A stretch of DNA of 64,000 nucleotides from Tolypeutes matacus (lineage: Eukaryota > Chordata > Mammalia > Cingulata > Chlamyphoridae), in NCBI GenBank assembly GCA_026826555.1, contig JAKSZT010054568.1, forward strand, positions 9,478,196 through 9,542,195, read 5' to 3'. Within the stretch, counting starts at the first letter, position 1, and each line of letters begins with the position of its first letter. The position numbers were made by a program, and so were the translations under genes. Under the pieces are notes generated by a model, which worked only from the letters and a program-made list of their open reading frames with translations, was not told the DNA's origin and did no database searches. Shown here in pieces: positions 11,000 through 22,024 of the stretch.

Positions 11000-11741
11000 A
11001 AGTGTTGGGCCAGAGACAAATAGTGTCCGTCCAGTCATGACTTGAACTTTAAACCGAGCTGCGTTTGTGGCAGGCTCCGTCGCCAGTCACCCATCGGCCA
11101 GGCTCAGGCCCGGGCTGTGCCCGTGGAAACAGGGCGCTTTAGGCTGGGGGCTGGCAGCGAAACCCTTTGTGAAGACCTGGACATGTTCCGGGTCACTTTC
11201 TGCTGCCCCAATGTCTCCAGGACCAAGACCCGAACCATTTTCCGATGGCCGGGTCATTTTCTGTCTAACAGACTCTGCCTGTGGACGCTGAGAAGTAGCT
11301 TTCCTAGGCGGTGGGGCCGCTCTGCCCTGCCGACAGCGGGAGTGTGCGTCCCCGGCCCCGTGGCCAGGACCGAGCTGAGGGCTCCGCCGTTGCTGTGCGG
11401 CGGCCTTCACAGGCTGCCACTGGCCAGGAGGGGCAGGTGAGGGCCCAGCGCCCGCACAGGGAACCTGGCTTTACGTGGCACTGCAGGAAACTTCACAAGG
11501 AGAGGCACGTGGCCAAGCTACCAGAGCCTGGGGCATGTGCACGTCCTCTCACCTTCTCCTTCAACCCCAGACCGCCTTGGCGATGTGGCCAGCCCCCTTC
11601 CCCAGCTGTGCAGCTTCCCAAACAATCTCCTCCCCCTGGAGCCTTGGGCTCCCGAATCTCGGGATTTCTCCCCACCCCGGGAGCAGCCATCGTTCTGAAT
11701 GACCTCGGCTGCAGGTGAGTCCTCAGTTCCCAGGACCCGCG
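11000..11741. other. GC-rich single-copy stretch, nothing firmly recognised
   Basis: Overlapping plus-strand frames (11042-11440, 11311-11718) and antisense frames are unrecognised. A donor-like caggtgagt lies at 11712-11720. Confidence 0.35.
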
Positions 11742-11826
11742 GTCGTGGCCAAGGCCCTGAACTGCCAAAAGCTCTCCTTCTCCAGGGGAAGGCAGCAGAG
11801 CCTACAGCTGAGCCTTACACACACGC
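11742..11826 (+). repeat. Copy A of an unidentified 85-bp duplicated segment
   Basis: Begins gtcgtggccaaggccctgaa and shares clear similarity with 13657-13739 through a common ggaaggcag and acacacgc end. Family unknown. The copies lie on either side of the L2 at 12050-13215. Confidence 0.55.
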
Positions 11827-12049
11827 GTGGGCATGCACACCCACGCAGGCACAGCCACACCTGTCTTTCCACCCCATTTCAGCCCCCCAATCCCACAGCT
11901 TCACCTTGGAACTCGCCATTACCTGGAAGGGCTGCAGCTCTGGCACTCTGAGCCTTCTCTCAGTTCGTCCCATCACTTCTCCAGTCCACTTAGACCTTAG
12001 CCCCTCTACCCCCGACTCCCCCGGCAGCTTGCTCTGACCTCACTTATTC

Positions 12050-13215
12050 TTTCTTCCAGCTCATCTGGAAACGTCAAAGCCCCAGGCCAGTCCAACCATC
12101 CGAAGTCTGTGCACCTCCCCTCCGAAACGCCGCTCCTCGGCGCCAAAAAAACCAGCCTTGCAGGCTGCCATTGTGCGAACTGACCGCCGCCACCTCTACC
12201 CGGGCCCCTGATGCTGCCCGATGTCCTTCCTTGTGACCTGATCCTGCCCATCTCCAGAGACCCTATTAAATACCCTCCACGCCCCCAGATCTCCCAACTC
12301 CCAGACGTGGCCCAGCTATTAGCAAATGCCCCTCACTGTGTCACATACCAGTCAGAAACCACCGAAAGAAAATCCTACTCTGCCTTGCCTATAAGCTCTC
12401 TTCCATCGCCTCCTTCCAGCCTTCCCCAGGTCTTATCAGAAGATGCGTAAGTTCTCCTCGAAGGTCAGGCCCTCTTACTCCTGTGAGAGTCAATGACATG
12501 TCGGCCAATGTCACTGAGGGCATCTTTGATGTTAAGCCACTAGATGTGTCTCTGCCGTCATCTTCCTTGAATGCTGCAGTATTCAAAACACTGATGCTCT
12601 CCCTTCTCGGGGTTCCTATAGTCTCACACTTGGCAGTTTCCTCCTGGCTGTGTGATTGCCTTCTAGGGGCTCCACTGCCCCTCCCCCTTGTTTGGATGGT
12701 GCTGATTTGGGGGATTCTTGCTATCTTTTTCAGTAGACACCTTCAGCTCATTATTGTCCACTCTGCAACATTGTGGACCAAATTAATGTTGAAGTCTGCA
12801 AACATACTTCTAACTCCTGAGCATCTTCTGAGCCCCAGATGCATGGAGACACACAGGCGTCCTTGCCTGGAGAGGAAGCTGTGTGTGGGTATCTCCAGGC
12901 ACCTCATGTCCCCAGGTGGTCAGAGGCGAGCCCAGCTTCTCCCCATCCTGAGCCTGGTTCTCCTCCCAAGTTTCTTCTCTCCATGAATGGTCTCATCATC
13001 TTCCAGGTTTCCAACACCAGCAGCCTGGGCAGAATCTTTGGCCCCTTCCCTCCTCACATGCACCAGAGTCAACCTCGCACCTCGCCAGTTTCCTCTTCTG
13101 TTCTTCGAATGCGTCCTTGAAGGCAAGGACATTTCTGCGTCACCTGGGCCCTTTAGTTTCTAGTTGGTGCCAGGGACCTATGTGGCACTCGATACCTGTT
13201 GACTTAACGAGCGAC
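12050..13215 (+). repeat. L2 LINE, long diverged copy
   Basis: The 3' end is the clearest part: ccttgaaggcaaggacattt, gtgccagggacctatgtggc, actcgatacctgttgactta, matching the L2 end (gagggcagggac ... gcctggcacatagtaggtgc). Upstream, the region with ctgagcatcttctgagcccc, gtatctccaggcacctcatg and gaatggtctcatcatcttcc follows the L2 reverse-transcriptase region in order. Heavily decayed, no intact frame. The 5' limit is uncertain. Confidence 0.55.
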
Positions 13216-13239
13216 TGGTTCTTTGAGGCCACCACCCTG

Positions 13240-13352
13240 TTCAGATGACTGAGACTGAGAAAAATTAAATGCATTGACCAAAGTCATGCTGTTTGCAAGA
13301 GGAGGCCAATTTGAACCTCGAGCTGTCTAAATCCAGAATCCAAACACTTAGA
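13240..13352 (-). repeat. MIR SINE, antisense
   Basis: tgactgagactgagaaaaat, gaccaaagtcatgctgtttg and ccaatttgaacctcgagctg follow antisense MIR order (gaaactgaggctcagagagg ... gaacccaggtctg). Diverged. Confidence 0.5.
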
Positions 13353-13656
13353 TATTTGTCCTAAGTCAGGTTTAGGAATGTGGCGTTTTCATGTGCCAAC
13401 AATTCTACCCACATTTATGGAAAGCTGAAAGCTAAGTATATAAGTAATTTGCATTTCGACTTGAACTTGAAAACAATTTCCCTTTAGTTTCTCAGGCTTA
13501 TTTTAAATTCCACTTTGTCTCTGTCATGATTTCTGCCAGATATGGTCCATTGTGGAAGTTTTCTTAATCAGCTCTGCCCCATCCTGGCTCAGGCTCCCCG
13601 GGCTCCCTCTCCTTCATCCTCTCCCTTCACTCCAAATGGCCACTTGCCACCTGGCA
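13353..13656. other. AT-rich single-copy stretch
   Basis: 13380-13540 is repeat-free and AT-rich (gtatataagtaatttgcatt); it could be conserved noncoding DNA but nothing proves it. Confidence 0.3.
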
Positions 13657-13739
13657 GTCGTGGCCAAGGCCCTGAAGTGCCAAGTGAGCTCCATCTCCGA
13701 CGGAAGGCAGTGGTGCCTCGAGCTGCCCTGAACACACGC
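13657..13739 (+). repeat. Copy B of an unidentified 85-bp duplicated segment
   Basis: Begins gtcgtggccaaggccctgaa like copy A at 11742, differing by one base in the following tgccaa context, then diverging to roughly three quarters identity by eye. Same orientation, 1.9 kb downstream. Confidence 0.55.
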
Positions 13740-14204
13740 CCACACAGGGCAGTCGAAGCTGCCGTGCCCCAGGCCTTACACAGAGCAAGGAAGCTGGGTG
13801 GGCTTCCTGGCGGCAGGCGGCTTTGGAGTGTCTGCTCTGGGCCAGGTCTTGTGTGAAAGGAAGAGACCTCGAGGAGACCAGCTCCATCACTCAGGGACAG
13901 GTCTGAGTTGGAGGAATTTATTGACCTAGAGATGTCACTAAAAGCATGAGAATTTAGAGTTCAACTAGGGTGAACACGGCGAGTGAGATGAGAAAAGGGC
14001 CAAGGGTAGTCTTTACCGAAAGAGAAGACCGAGAGGCCTGGGACTGGCGTGGGGGTGGATGTAGGAAGAATAGCCGGAGACTGAGGAGCACTGAGACAAT
14101 CTATACGATGTCACGGAGCCAAGAGTTCCCCCGAAGAGAAGAGTGGCTGATGGCGTAAAGCACCCCGTGAGGGCCCTGAGATGATGCTAACAACCACAAT
14201 AATA
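13740..14204. other. Single-copy stretch, nothing recognised
   Basis: No repeat or coding signature recognised. Confidence 0.35.
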
Positions 14205-14345
14205 ATAATGGGGGGTGGGGAGCTATTTATGAAGGTACTTACCACACAGTTGCCATGTACTTGTGCCCTGGTTCCTAGAAGAAGCTTGGAGATAAGTGTT
14301 ATCTCTATTTTCCACACGACAGGCTGAAAAGTGTCCACTGGATTT
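14205..14345 (-). repeat. Possible MIR remnant, antisense
   Basis: taataataatgg, gtgccctggttcctagaaga, gttatctctattttccacac and gacaggctgaaaagt follow antisense MIR order weakly. Confidence 0.35.
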
Positions 14346-14602
14346 GGCCATAAGTACATCTCTGGTAACCTCAGCAGAAGGGATTTTACCAGAGGAGACT
14401 GATGAGAAGCCAGAGCACCATGGGCTGAGGAGGTGGTGATGGAGAGGGGAAAGGGCGCTCCTCAGGAAGTTTGGATGAAAGGGAAAGATGAGCAATCCCA
14501 CAGGGGCTCTCTGGAAGTACGTGTCAAAGGAGGAGGGGTTTTATGGAAGACGCTTGGACACGTTTATAATTTGAGAGAACAACAGTTGAAAAGTGATTGA
14601 GG

Positions 14603-16603
14603 GGGGCTGAAGTCTATTCTTCAGACCTCCTCCATTGGGAGAGCTTCCCAATAAACTTCCTGCCTGCAGCCCTCAGTCTCTGCATCCCAGTGAACACCGG
14701 TTTTCTCTAACAGACCCCCTTTGAGGAACTCCCTAGAAAAATGCCCGTACTGACAAACTTTTGCATAGAGGAGGATTGATCACTGAAGTCTTGAAGCCTC
14801 CGATCGAGAACTCCTTGCATGGAAGACATTTTATGTCCTCAGGAAGGAATGTGATTCGGTTAGAGAAGCATTAGGATTTATCTACAGATCCTTTTTGATC
14901 CCAATACTCTCCCTCTGCCATCAAGATGTGTTTTGTCTCCCGCTGACGTCATTGAAACAAATGGTGATTTACCTCATGGCAGAAGGAATCTGAATTGTCT
15001 TCTATGGACTATTTAGGGACTAGAAAATTAAACAGGAAGCTAACTTTGTTTTATGTGTTTTCTGTTTTATGTGACCCTTGTGTTATGTGGGATCTTCTGA
15101 AGAAGACTTTCAGAATGTTTATGACACTCAAGAAGGTTCAAAGGGAGCTGGGAAATGACTCCCTATATTGCCTGCACGTCCCAGGTGACACAAGGAACGA
15201 CAACCTGGCTTGAATCCTGCTACTTGAAGGTGAACCTCTCATCTACTCAAGGACATTGTTCTGCAGTTGTCTCTTCCCTCCGCTGTACTGTAAGATTTAC
15301 CTCTTTTCTGGAGCATTCCCATCAGCACATAAACGTGTTGTAATATCTCCCAATTTGTCTGGTTTTGCTATTTCCCTTCATAGCAAAACTTCTTGAATGA
15401 TCTGCCTATATTTCTCTGCATTTTCTATTGAACTCAATCCATTCAGGCTTTTTCCACTCCCTTACAACCAAAATTACCCTTGTCAAGGTCACCAAGGATT
15501 TCCATGTAGCTAAAGCCAATGGTCCATTCTCAGTTCTCAACTTACATGTGAACACTGGCATTTGAACCAGTTGCTTACTCCCTCATTCTCTGAACACTTC
15601 CTCCCCTTGGATTTTCTGTTATGCTACCTCAACAAACCCTCCTTCTCTTTCGCCTTTGAAAGATCCTCTTATTTCTCTGACTCTGTTTGTTGGAGTGCTC
15701 CAGAGCTAAATCCTCATACCCGTCTCTTCTTTATCTATGCCCATCATCTTAGGGCTTTGGTGCTTGTTATTTCCTCTGCCTGGAATGTTCCCCCAAGAAG
15801 CCACAAGTCTTGCTCCTTAGCTTCAGGTGTGGGTTCAAGGTTGTTTTATCAGTTACCCATATCCTGATCATTCTGTGCAAATAACATTCCATCTCCAACT
15901 ACCTAACACCCCTTACCCTGATTTGATTTTCTCCACAATACTTATTACCTGATATATTCATTTTGTGTAGTTATTGTCTGGTTCCTCCACAAAATAGAAG
16001 TCTCATGAAGGCAGGGAGTGTTTGCATAGTTCACTGTTGCAAGCCCAGTTGTTAGAACAGTACCAGGCCCAAATTTGAGCCACCTGATAAACATTTATTG
16101 AATGAATGACTGAATAAATAAATGGAAATAGATGACACTTTCCCATTATTTCTGTAACTGCAACAGAGTTCTCACAATTTTTAAAATATACTTTCGTTTG
16201 TTATGTCTGTTCAGAAGAGAAGGGAAGTTCTATGCCTCTTTCCAAGTTGCCAGTTTATAGAGATATTATTTAACTGCAAAGTTCCACTTCCATAACAGGC
16301 AGGGGCTATCAACCAGCAGTGGAGTTCTCATCCCAAGGCTCACGGGTCCCAAGGATGGGCTTCAGGGCTCTGTGCGTCCTCTGAAACTGTGTGTGAAATT
16401 CTGCATGTAGATGTGTCTATGTGCCTTCCTGGGGCAAGGATTGATAGCTCCCATCTGATTCACAAAAGGGTCTGTGGTCCACTGAAAGGTTTTGAATACG
16501 TAATAGTAATATCCTTTGGATGTTGATCAACTAAAAGCCAATGTATTGGAAATAAAAACGCATCATCTCCCCCTCTCCCCCACCAAAAAAAAAAAAAAAA
16601 AAA
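14603..16603 (+). mobile_element. 2.0-kb polyadenylated retrocopy of an unidentified transcript
   Basis: aaaagtgattgagg occurs at 14589-14602 and 16600-16613 and brackets the insert. The right end is a 19-nt A run (16585-16603) preceded 29 nt upstream by AATAAA (16551-16556), the arrangement of a genuine mRNA 3' end. The 5' junction sits at an L1-endonuclease-like site (gttg/aaaagtg). No intron-like gap or intact coding frame is visible; the longest frame, 15562-15867, lies inside an embedded L2. The source is therefore probably a noncoding RNA or a 3' UTR; the parent gene is unknown. Alternative: an old LINE with its own tail, but the 5' 700 bp and 3' 460 bp match no LINE I know. Confidence 0.75.
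15290..16122 (+). repeat. L2 LINE 3' portion carried within the retrocopy
   Basis: ccttgtcaaggtcaccaagg, tttccatgtagctaaagcca, atggtccattctcagttctc match the L2 reverse-transcriptase region. Further on come gttggagtgctccagagcta, ctgcctggaatgttccccca, gaaggcagggagtgtttgca, and the terminal taaacatttattgaatgaat. This is sense and ordered as in L2. Frames are broken. Confidence 0.75.
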
Positions 16604-16613
16604 GTGATTGAGG

Positions 16614-17188
16614 ACTCGGGGAAGGAGGGCCTGTAGGGAATTAGCAAGCCCAATGGGGTGGGCAAACTAGCCAGAGGCTTTAGGGGCGAGCCATCCTTAA
16701 GCAGAGAACAGCATCCTCACCCCAAGACTAGAGCTAGAGGATGGGTACAGATGGCGGTCAGCCTGATGGAGGGGAAGCTGAGGGAGGTCGTGGCTTATGG
16801 TGGCAATTTGCTTAGTGAAGGAAGAGTAAGAATTTTTTTGAGTGAAGGCTGCCCCGGACGTCTCACTCCAGCCTTGTCCCTCCCTTGGGAGGGAGATGGA
16901 GCCATGCGTGTGCAGAGCTGCCAGACCCCTTGCTTTTGCTTTTACTGCTTCAGCTGTCCAGGGGCAGGCCGGTGCCCTGCTGCCCAGGTGGAAGGCTCTG
17001 GACACGCGTGAAGATGGAAGGAGACGGTCGAACGCCGGCAGCGCCCTGGAGCCACAGCCACGCTCCGTGCTCAGAGGACATGCCTCTCCCTCCTGCAGCC
17101 TCCTCCGCAGTGAGGTGAGGAGGGTGGATCAAACGCTTCCGAGCGCTGGCCGGTGGGGCTCCCGTGGCCTTTGCAGAGAAGCCTAAAT
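16614..17188. other. Single-copy stretch, nothing recognised
   Basis: Several overlapping frames of 60-117 codons on both strands without a domain. Confidence 0.35.
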
Positions 17189-17190
17189 TC

Positions 17191-17360
17191 AGTGGTTCTC
17201 AAAGAGTGGCCCTGTGAGCCATTCTGGGGAGTTTCTTAGAAATCCGGATTTGGGCCCCTCCTTACTGAGTCAGGATCTTTGAGGGGAGAGCCAGAGCATC
17301 TGCATTTTTATAAGCTGCAGGGGGCGGCCCCATGCAGTCGGGTCTAAGGACCCTGCTGCC
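17191..17360 (+). repeat. MER5-type hAT-Charlie nonautonomous transposon
   Basis: Starts with the terminal inverted repeat cagtggttctcaaagagtgg and continues with gtttcttagaaatccggatt, ctgagtcaggatctttgagg, gcatctgcatttttataagc, as in MER5A-like elements. The right terminal repeat is not recognisable. Confidence 0.7.
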
Positions 17361-18124
17361 CCGGACGTGCGAGCTGACCTCAGGACAGGACCCTGGAAAA
17401 TGGCGCGTGCCCTGGCGATGGGCAGGGGCTGCCCTCTCCTAGGCAAGGCGCCTCGGAACTTTCCTCTTGACAGTGTGAGGCCCCCCTGCCGCACGAGGCG
17501 CTGGGGTTTGTGGGTAGACAGTAGGTCTCGCTCGTGCTCCTCCTGGCTGTTAGGAACCGATCACGAAGGCTTCGTCACGGGGGTCGTTCGCTTACCCGCA
17601 GAGCCCTTAAAGCTCACCAAATAGGCCTGCTGCTCTCCTCCCACAGCTCTGTGATGTTTATAAAAACTATCACCCCCATTCAGAATTACGGTGACCAAAG
17701 CAATTGGCAGAACAAGACAGTCACAGAGCCAGAGTCTGCATCGCCGTTTTCCACCTGCAAGTCTAGAGATCTTCTCAGGGGTAAAAAACACACACAGCAC
17801 CTTGAAATGGAATCAACACCTGATTCCCTTCCTTTTGTCCCTGAACTGTGTAGTCCCTTCATTGTCCCCAGGCTTCCAGGCCCCACACCCCCCGGCTCCA
17901 ATCACATTCCCAACTTCCTGGACAAAATGGAGTCATCCTGGAAACCATTCTGTCAAAGCCGAGCTCTGGACGGGCTTTCCCAGGAGCCTCTTTGTGCATG
18001 GGACGCAACGCCTGCCCCGGGGCACGGCACCTGCCGCCGCTGCTGCGGGCGGCCCAGGCGGGAGCCCTCGTCAGGGCGCGGGGACCCCCACGGAGGCATT
18101 TGTCCTGGTGCCGAGGCACTTTTT
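17361..18124. other. GC-rich single-copy stretch with small CpG cluster
   Basis: 17990-18110 is locally CpG-dense (ctgccgccgctgctgcgggc). A 201-codon plus-strand frame (17534-18139) is unrecognised and overlaps other frames; I do not call it a gene. Confidence 0.35.
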
Positions 18125-18560
18125 CACCCCAGCAGTTGATTAAAAGGTGTTGGGCTATTTAAATGGCTGCTAACTTCATGACTAAAGTGTCAAACCTAAT
18201 TTTTAGAAACTTTAGAAAATATATTTGAAAAGCTCTTTAAATGGAAACTTTTCTTCTGCCAAGTTCCACCATAGCACACGTTTTTACAGCCCTTTTAATT
18301 CCTTGAAAAAACTCCATGTATAATACAAGTGCTGACAGATGCTGGGCCAAAGCAGCCAGGCCAGCAGCTCAGCTGTATTTATTTTCCATTACACTTGACT
18401 CTAATTGGTGCCAGTGGAACTGTGGCTCAGACCAGCAAGAACCTTTTAACTCAAACATCAGCCCAGGGAAATTGGCTTTTTTCCCCATATCTTGGCTCTT
18501 AATATTAATGACTGCCCATATTTCTTCTCTATCAAACCATCTTTAGTTTGTTAAGGGGTG
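18125..18560. promoter_or_regulatory. Candidate conserved noncoding element
   Basis: A repeat-free AT-rich block of over 400 bp following a GC-rich segment. It has runs such as ggctatttaaatggctgc, gactctaattggtgcc and cttaatattaatgac (homeodomain and MEF2-like cores). No coding potential. Function as an enhancer is inference from composition only. Confidence 0.3.
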
Positions 18561-18569
18561 GTTAGAATC

Positions 18570-18800
18570 ATCACAAAAAGCCCAGCATTTCAAGGAGAGG
18601 GACTTAAATTTTAATCCTCGTTCCTCCAGCGTGACCTCTGGAATATCATTTAACCTCGTGAACCTGTTTCCTCATCTGTAAGTGGAAGCCACAATTCCTA
18701 CCTGCGGGGTGGGGTGAGGGCTGGATAGAAGGCAGGTGATGGAGCTGACAAAGTGCCTGGAGCACGAGAGGAGTTTAATACTTGATAGGATTTTCCGTGC
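18570..18800 (+). repeat. MIR SINE
   Basis: gcgtgacctctggaatatca, tttaacctcgtgaacctgtt, tcctcatctgtaagtggaag, and tail-side caaagtgcctggagcacgag occur in MIR order. Confidence 0.7.
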
Positions 18801-18849
18801 ATTCTGCATTTATCAGTATTGTCCCAAATGATGATAACGCCTAACGGCC

Positions 18850-18990
18850 GAGGGACCCCTCGCCTGATTAGTCCGAGTGGTGAGTTGCAAAGCCGCTGAC
18901 TCGCCTGAGATCACACGCCAGCAGCTGGAGGCTACGGCGGACACGGACCCGCGGCTCCAAGCCGCCTGGGTCTTCCCCGCAGCCTGGGAT
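18850..18990 (-). repeat. Possible MIR remnant, antisense
   Basis: ctcgcctgagatcacacgcc, agcagctggaggctacggcg and acccgcggctccaagccgcc resemble antisense MIR (ttgcccaaggtcacacagct ... gaacccaggtctgtc). Weak. Confidence 0.35.
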
Positions 18991-19714
18991 GCTCTCGGGT
19001 GGGGGAATTCTTCAATGACTCTCTAGTGGCCCCCTAAGCAATGTTGACAGGTCCAATCAAACTCTCTTCTCCTGGGTCCTGAGATGAAAGGCCAGGCTGA
19101 GGTGTCTGAGAAAGAAAGAAGGTGGCCTTGACAAGCCCGGGAAATTCCCGGGGGCCGGCGGAGCACGTGGGGAGCGTCCTCCAAGGAGCCCACAGCCTCG
19201 GGAAGGATGTTGCTGCCCTGGAGGGAACCCGCTGGAGCTCAGGGTGGGCGCCCTTCAGCTGGAGAAGAGACGCGGCTGCGGGGACCACACGGACGACTCC
19301 ACGAGCCCAGCTAGATCCAGCTCGCAGGGACGGGAGGAAGAAGAGAGCTTTCCCGCTCAGTAGTAACCTCTCCTCCGCATGGCCTTGCGGGCCTGGGGTG
19401 AGCTTCCAGCCAGTGGGGTAGCTGTCGTTTCGCAGCAAGCCCGGGAGACTCCGGGAGGCCAAGGGCCTTGCTACGGCCACCCGGGTGCCGGATGGGCCAG
19501 GTGTCTGGGAATGGGTGATTTCTACCAGAACCCTAAATCCAGAGAATGAAAGAGCCCATGCTACACCCATTAAAATAGCAAGCATGGAAATTCTGAAATA
19601 AGGTGAGACTCACACGGAATGCAACCACCTTACCAAACCACCTCTTTTTATTATTCCATGTCCCCTTCATGCTAGGCAGAGGCCCAACTGTAAGGATGCG
19701 GGTGAGGCTGATGC
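18991..19714. other. Single-copy stretch, nothing recognised
   Basis: A 183-codon minus-strand frame (19034-19585) has no recognisable domain and is likely chance. Confidence 0.35.
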
Positions 19715-19800
19715 CAGGAACATTTATTATGCACCTACTGCATGGAGTAGCTACACGCCAGCGTTGGATCCCACGTGCTTTGTAAGGTAGCGGGGGAGGC
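19715..19800 (-). repeat. L2 3'-end fragment, antisense
   Basis: gaacatttattatgcaccta followed by ctgcatggagtag corresponds to the reverse complement of the L2 3' end. Confidence 0.5.
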
Positions 19801-20229
19801 AACACATTAAGGCAGAAGGTAATCTGCTCATCCTGGCAAGTGCACGTGCAGAGTGCTGGCGGGGGCAGGCCCTGTGGGTCCTGAGGTGCCCGATGCCCCC
19901 CAGCTGGCAGCAGCCTGTGGGTCTGAGCGTCCCCAGGCTGCGCTGGGAAAGGCAGGCGAGGAGCAGACCAAGCACCTCCTCCACCGTGAGCCTTTTGCTT
20001 TTTTATCCTAGCCCCACCTTTCTGACTGTCTGGGCACTGTACCCTCATTATAGAGAACTTAAGGTTTCTCCGAGTCTATTTGTATAGCAGTTTAATCACC
20101 CAGAGTAATGCTAACCAGAGAATAGTGGATACAATTTTACCTCAGGTCCTGCCAGTCTTTTTATATCCTCCTTTACACAATTGGTAACAGTGCGTCTACA
20201 CAGGTGAAAAACCTTCTCTTTACAGTTAA
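19801..20229. other. Single-copy stretch, nothing recognised
   Basis: No repeat or coding signature recognised. Confidence 0.35.
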
Positions 20230-20394
20230 CATTATAAAATTAGAACTTTCAAATGCCATTAAAATTATTTCAAAAACATAATTTTGAGAGGCTGCGTAAA
20301 ATTCCATACTACGAAAGTACCGTCACTTAGTGAATATTCTCTATGCTACATTTTTAGGTTGTTTCAAAAATTTTGCTGTTAAAATCAATGCTGC
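20230..20394 (+). repeat. Old L1 3' UTR-type fragment
   Basis: aggctgcgtaaaattccata, gtaccgtcacttagtgaata, catttttaggttgtttcaaa and ttgctgttaaaatcaatgct follow the order of the widespread L1 3' UTR motif (ggctgcataatattccat ... tttaggttgtttccag). Confidence 0.55.
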
Positions 20395-21165
20395 CTTCCA
20401 GTCAAGATGGGACTGTGGGTCCCCACAGAAACCATTTCAACCCACCCTTGCACACCAGGCACATACAACAGAAGATAAATGATTTTAAAATCGACTAAAG
20501 ATAGGCCGACTTAAAAACAAAAAACAACACTATCAATTCCATGGGCCACAAAGGGTGGAAACGCACCAGTGGGGAGAAGAAAGGTAATCTTTCAGGGCTC
20601 CAGGGTCGTAAGGAGGCAGAAGCACCCAAGAATTCAACATCTTAGGGTAGCTGGAAAACCGCAGACCGCAATGCGTGGTTGTGCAGGTCGTGCATTGCCC
20701 AAGCCCTGGAGCTGCCATCACAGCACAGTCCAGGTGAAGAGCTCCCGCTCTCACCTTCACTCCCTGCCCCAAAATTTGTACTAAGAGAAAGGTTCATTGT
20801 GTTAGAACAAACAAACAAACAAACACAGCAATGGACTTCACCGCCTATGAATTGGGGCTATAAGAGCTACAAACCCCGCCGGAAGCTATAGCTGATACGA
20901 AGCCGCTGCCAAGGAGTTGGAGGCAGGGGGAGGGCAGAGATATTTACTCAAACACTGCGTGGGCCTAACTGCCCACTGTTTCTGAAAATTGATTTACAGT
21001 ATCCACCAATACATAAAACACTAGTGCACCAGGGAGAGGGCACTAAAAAACTGCCAGATATGATAGATAAAGAATAGATGAAATTCACACGAGACTACTT
21101 TGCAACCAGACATATCAAAGCCCATGAGGAAAATGAACATGGTGAAAGATGATGATTTCTTGATA
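20395..21165 (+). repeat. Possible old L1 5' UTR fragment
   Basis: Starts ccttccagtcaagatgggac, resembling the mammalian L1 start (ccagtcaagatggcggagta). It continues with GC-mixed sequence and an (AAAC)n stretch at 20806-20826, then an A-rich segment containing gaaattcacacgag. No ORF survives. Confidence 0.45.
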
Positions 21166-21242
21166 GCTATGTTTCACTGAATGCTGACAATATGCCAGAG
21201 ACTGTTGTGTTCTACACATACTGTATCTCTTTTAATAAAGGC
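21166..21242 (-). repeat. Possible MIR remnant, antisense
   Basis: gctgacaatatgccagagac followed by tctacacatactgtatctct resembles antisense MIR (ctatgtgccaggcactg ... ctttacatatattaactc). Confidence 0.35.
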
Positions 21243-21720
21243 TGTAATTCAGTTTCCTCTGTCAACTTGGCAGGTTTTCATGTCCAGTTGTTTGGTCAAG
21301 CACTGACCTGACTGTTACTGTGAGGGTATTTTGTGGATTTAAATCAATATTGCATCTCTGGTGGCTCCCATCTACAATCAACAAAGGAGATTGCCTTAAC
21401 AGTGAGAGAAGTCACATCCAATCACTCGAACGCCTTAAAGGGAGGACTCAGGATTTCAGCAGTCTGAAGGGAGAATTTCCATCCTTCTGTTGGCCAGCGG
21501 GCTTCTCCTGGGAAATTCATCGAAATCTTCATCAGACTTCCCAACTTGAGCCTGCTCTATGGAATTCAGACTTGCCAATCCCCATGGTCTCTTGAGCCAA
21601 TTTCTATAATCAATCTCATAATATTTACATATATATATAAATATGTACATATGTATGTATACGTGTGTGTGTGTGTGTGTCCTGTTGGTTATGTTTCCCT
21701 GGAGAGCCCTGCTAATATAC
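21243..21720 (+). mobile_element. ERV-type solo LTR, subfamily 1
   Basis: Shares long stretches with 37139-37582: gtggatttaaatcaatattg, tctacaatcaacaaaggaga, ggaattcagacttgccaatc, then an A/T simple-repeat zone with (TG)n at 21663-21680 and a 3' end like gagagccctgctaatata. Only an LTR; no internal retroviral region is attached. No clean TSD is visible. Confidence 0.7.
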
Positions 21721-21739
21721 GCTGGGATAATCAGATATT

Positions 21740-22024
21740 GACTTTGGAATCAGTAAATTTAAGATCATCAGAGATATAAAAAAGGGCTTTCTATATATAA
21801 AGAAAAGATGAGATGTTTTGATATGAATCAAGATCCAAGTATAAATAAAGGATATAAAAATATATGTACATTGACATTAGCAATTTAATAGACATGATAA
21901 ATTCTAGACTAGACGCAGCAGAAGAAAGAATTAGTAAATGAGAATACAGCACAGAGAAGTAGGGAGACATAAGCTGTGAAAGCAATGTTGAGAATCATGG
22001 ACGGTATCTGGAAATGCTCTGGAC
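21740..22024 (+). repeat. Old L1 ORF1-region fragment
   Basis: ttctagactagacgcagcag, aagaaagaattagtaaatga and gaatacagcacagagaagta follow L1 ORF1 (gcagattagacacagcagaag ... gaattagtgaact). Frames are destroyed. Confidence 0.55.

Noticed and set aside
11712..12059. Possible intron: donor caggtgagt at 11712 and pyrimidine-rich acceptor ending cttccag at 12059
   Set aside because: Such pairs are common by chance; neither side shows a recognised coding exon, and the downstream side is L2.
17534..18139. 201-codon open frame
   Set aside because: Unrecognised, shares bases with other frames, and its second half runs into a GC-rich simple stretch.
21238..21724. TSD for the LTR at 21243
   Set aside because: The five bases on the left (aaggc) are not found at the right end; the end is decayed, so only the LTR itself is called.
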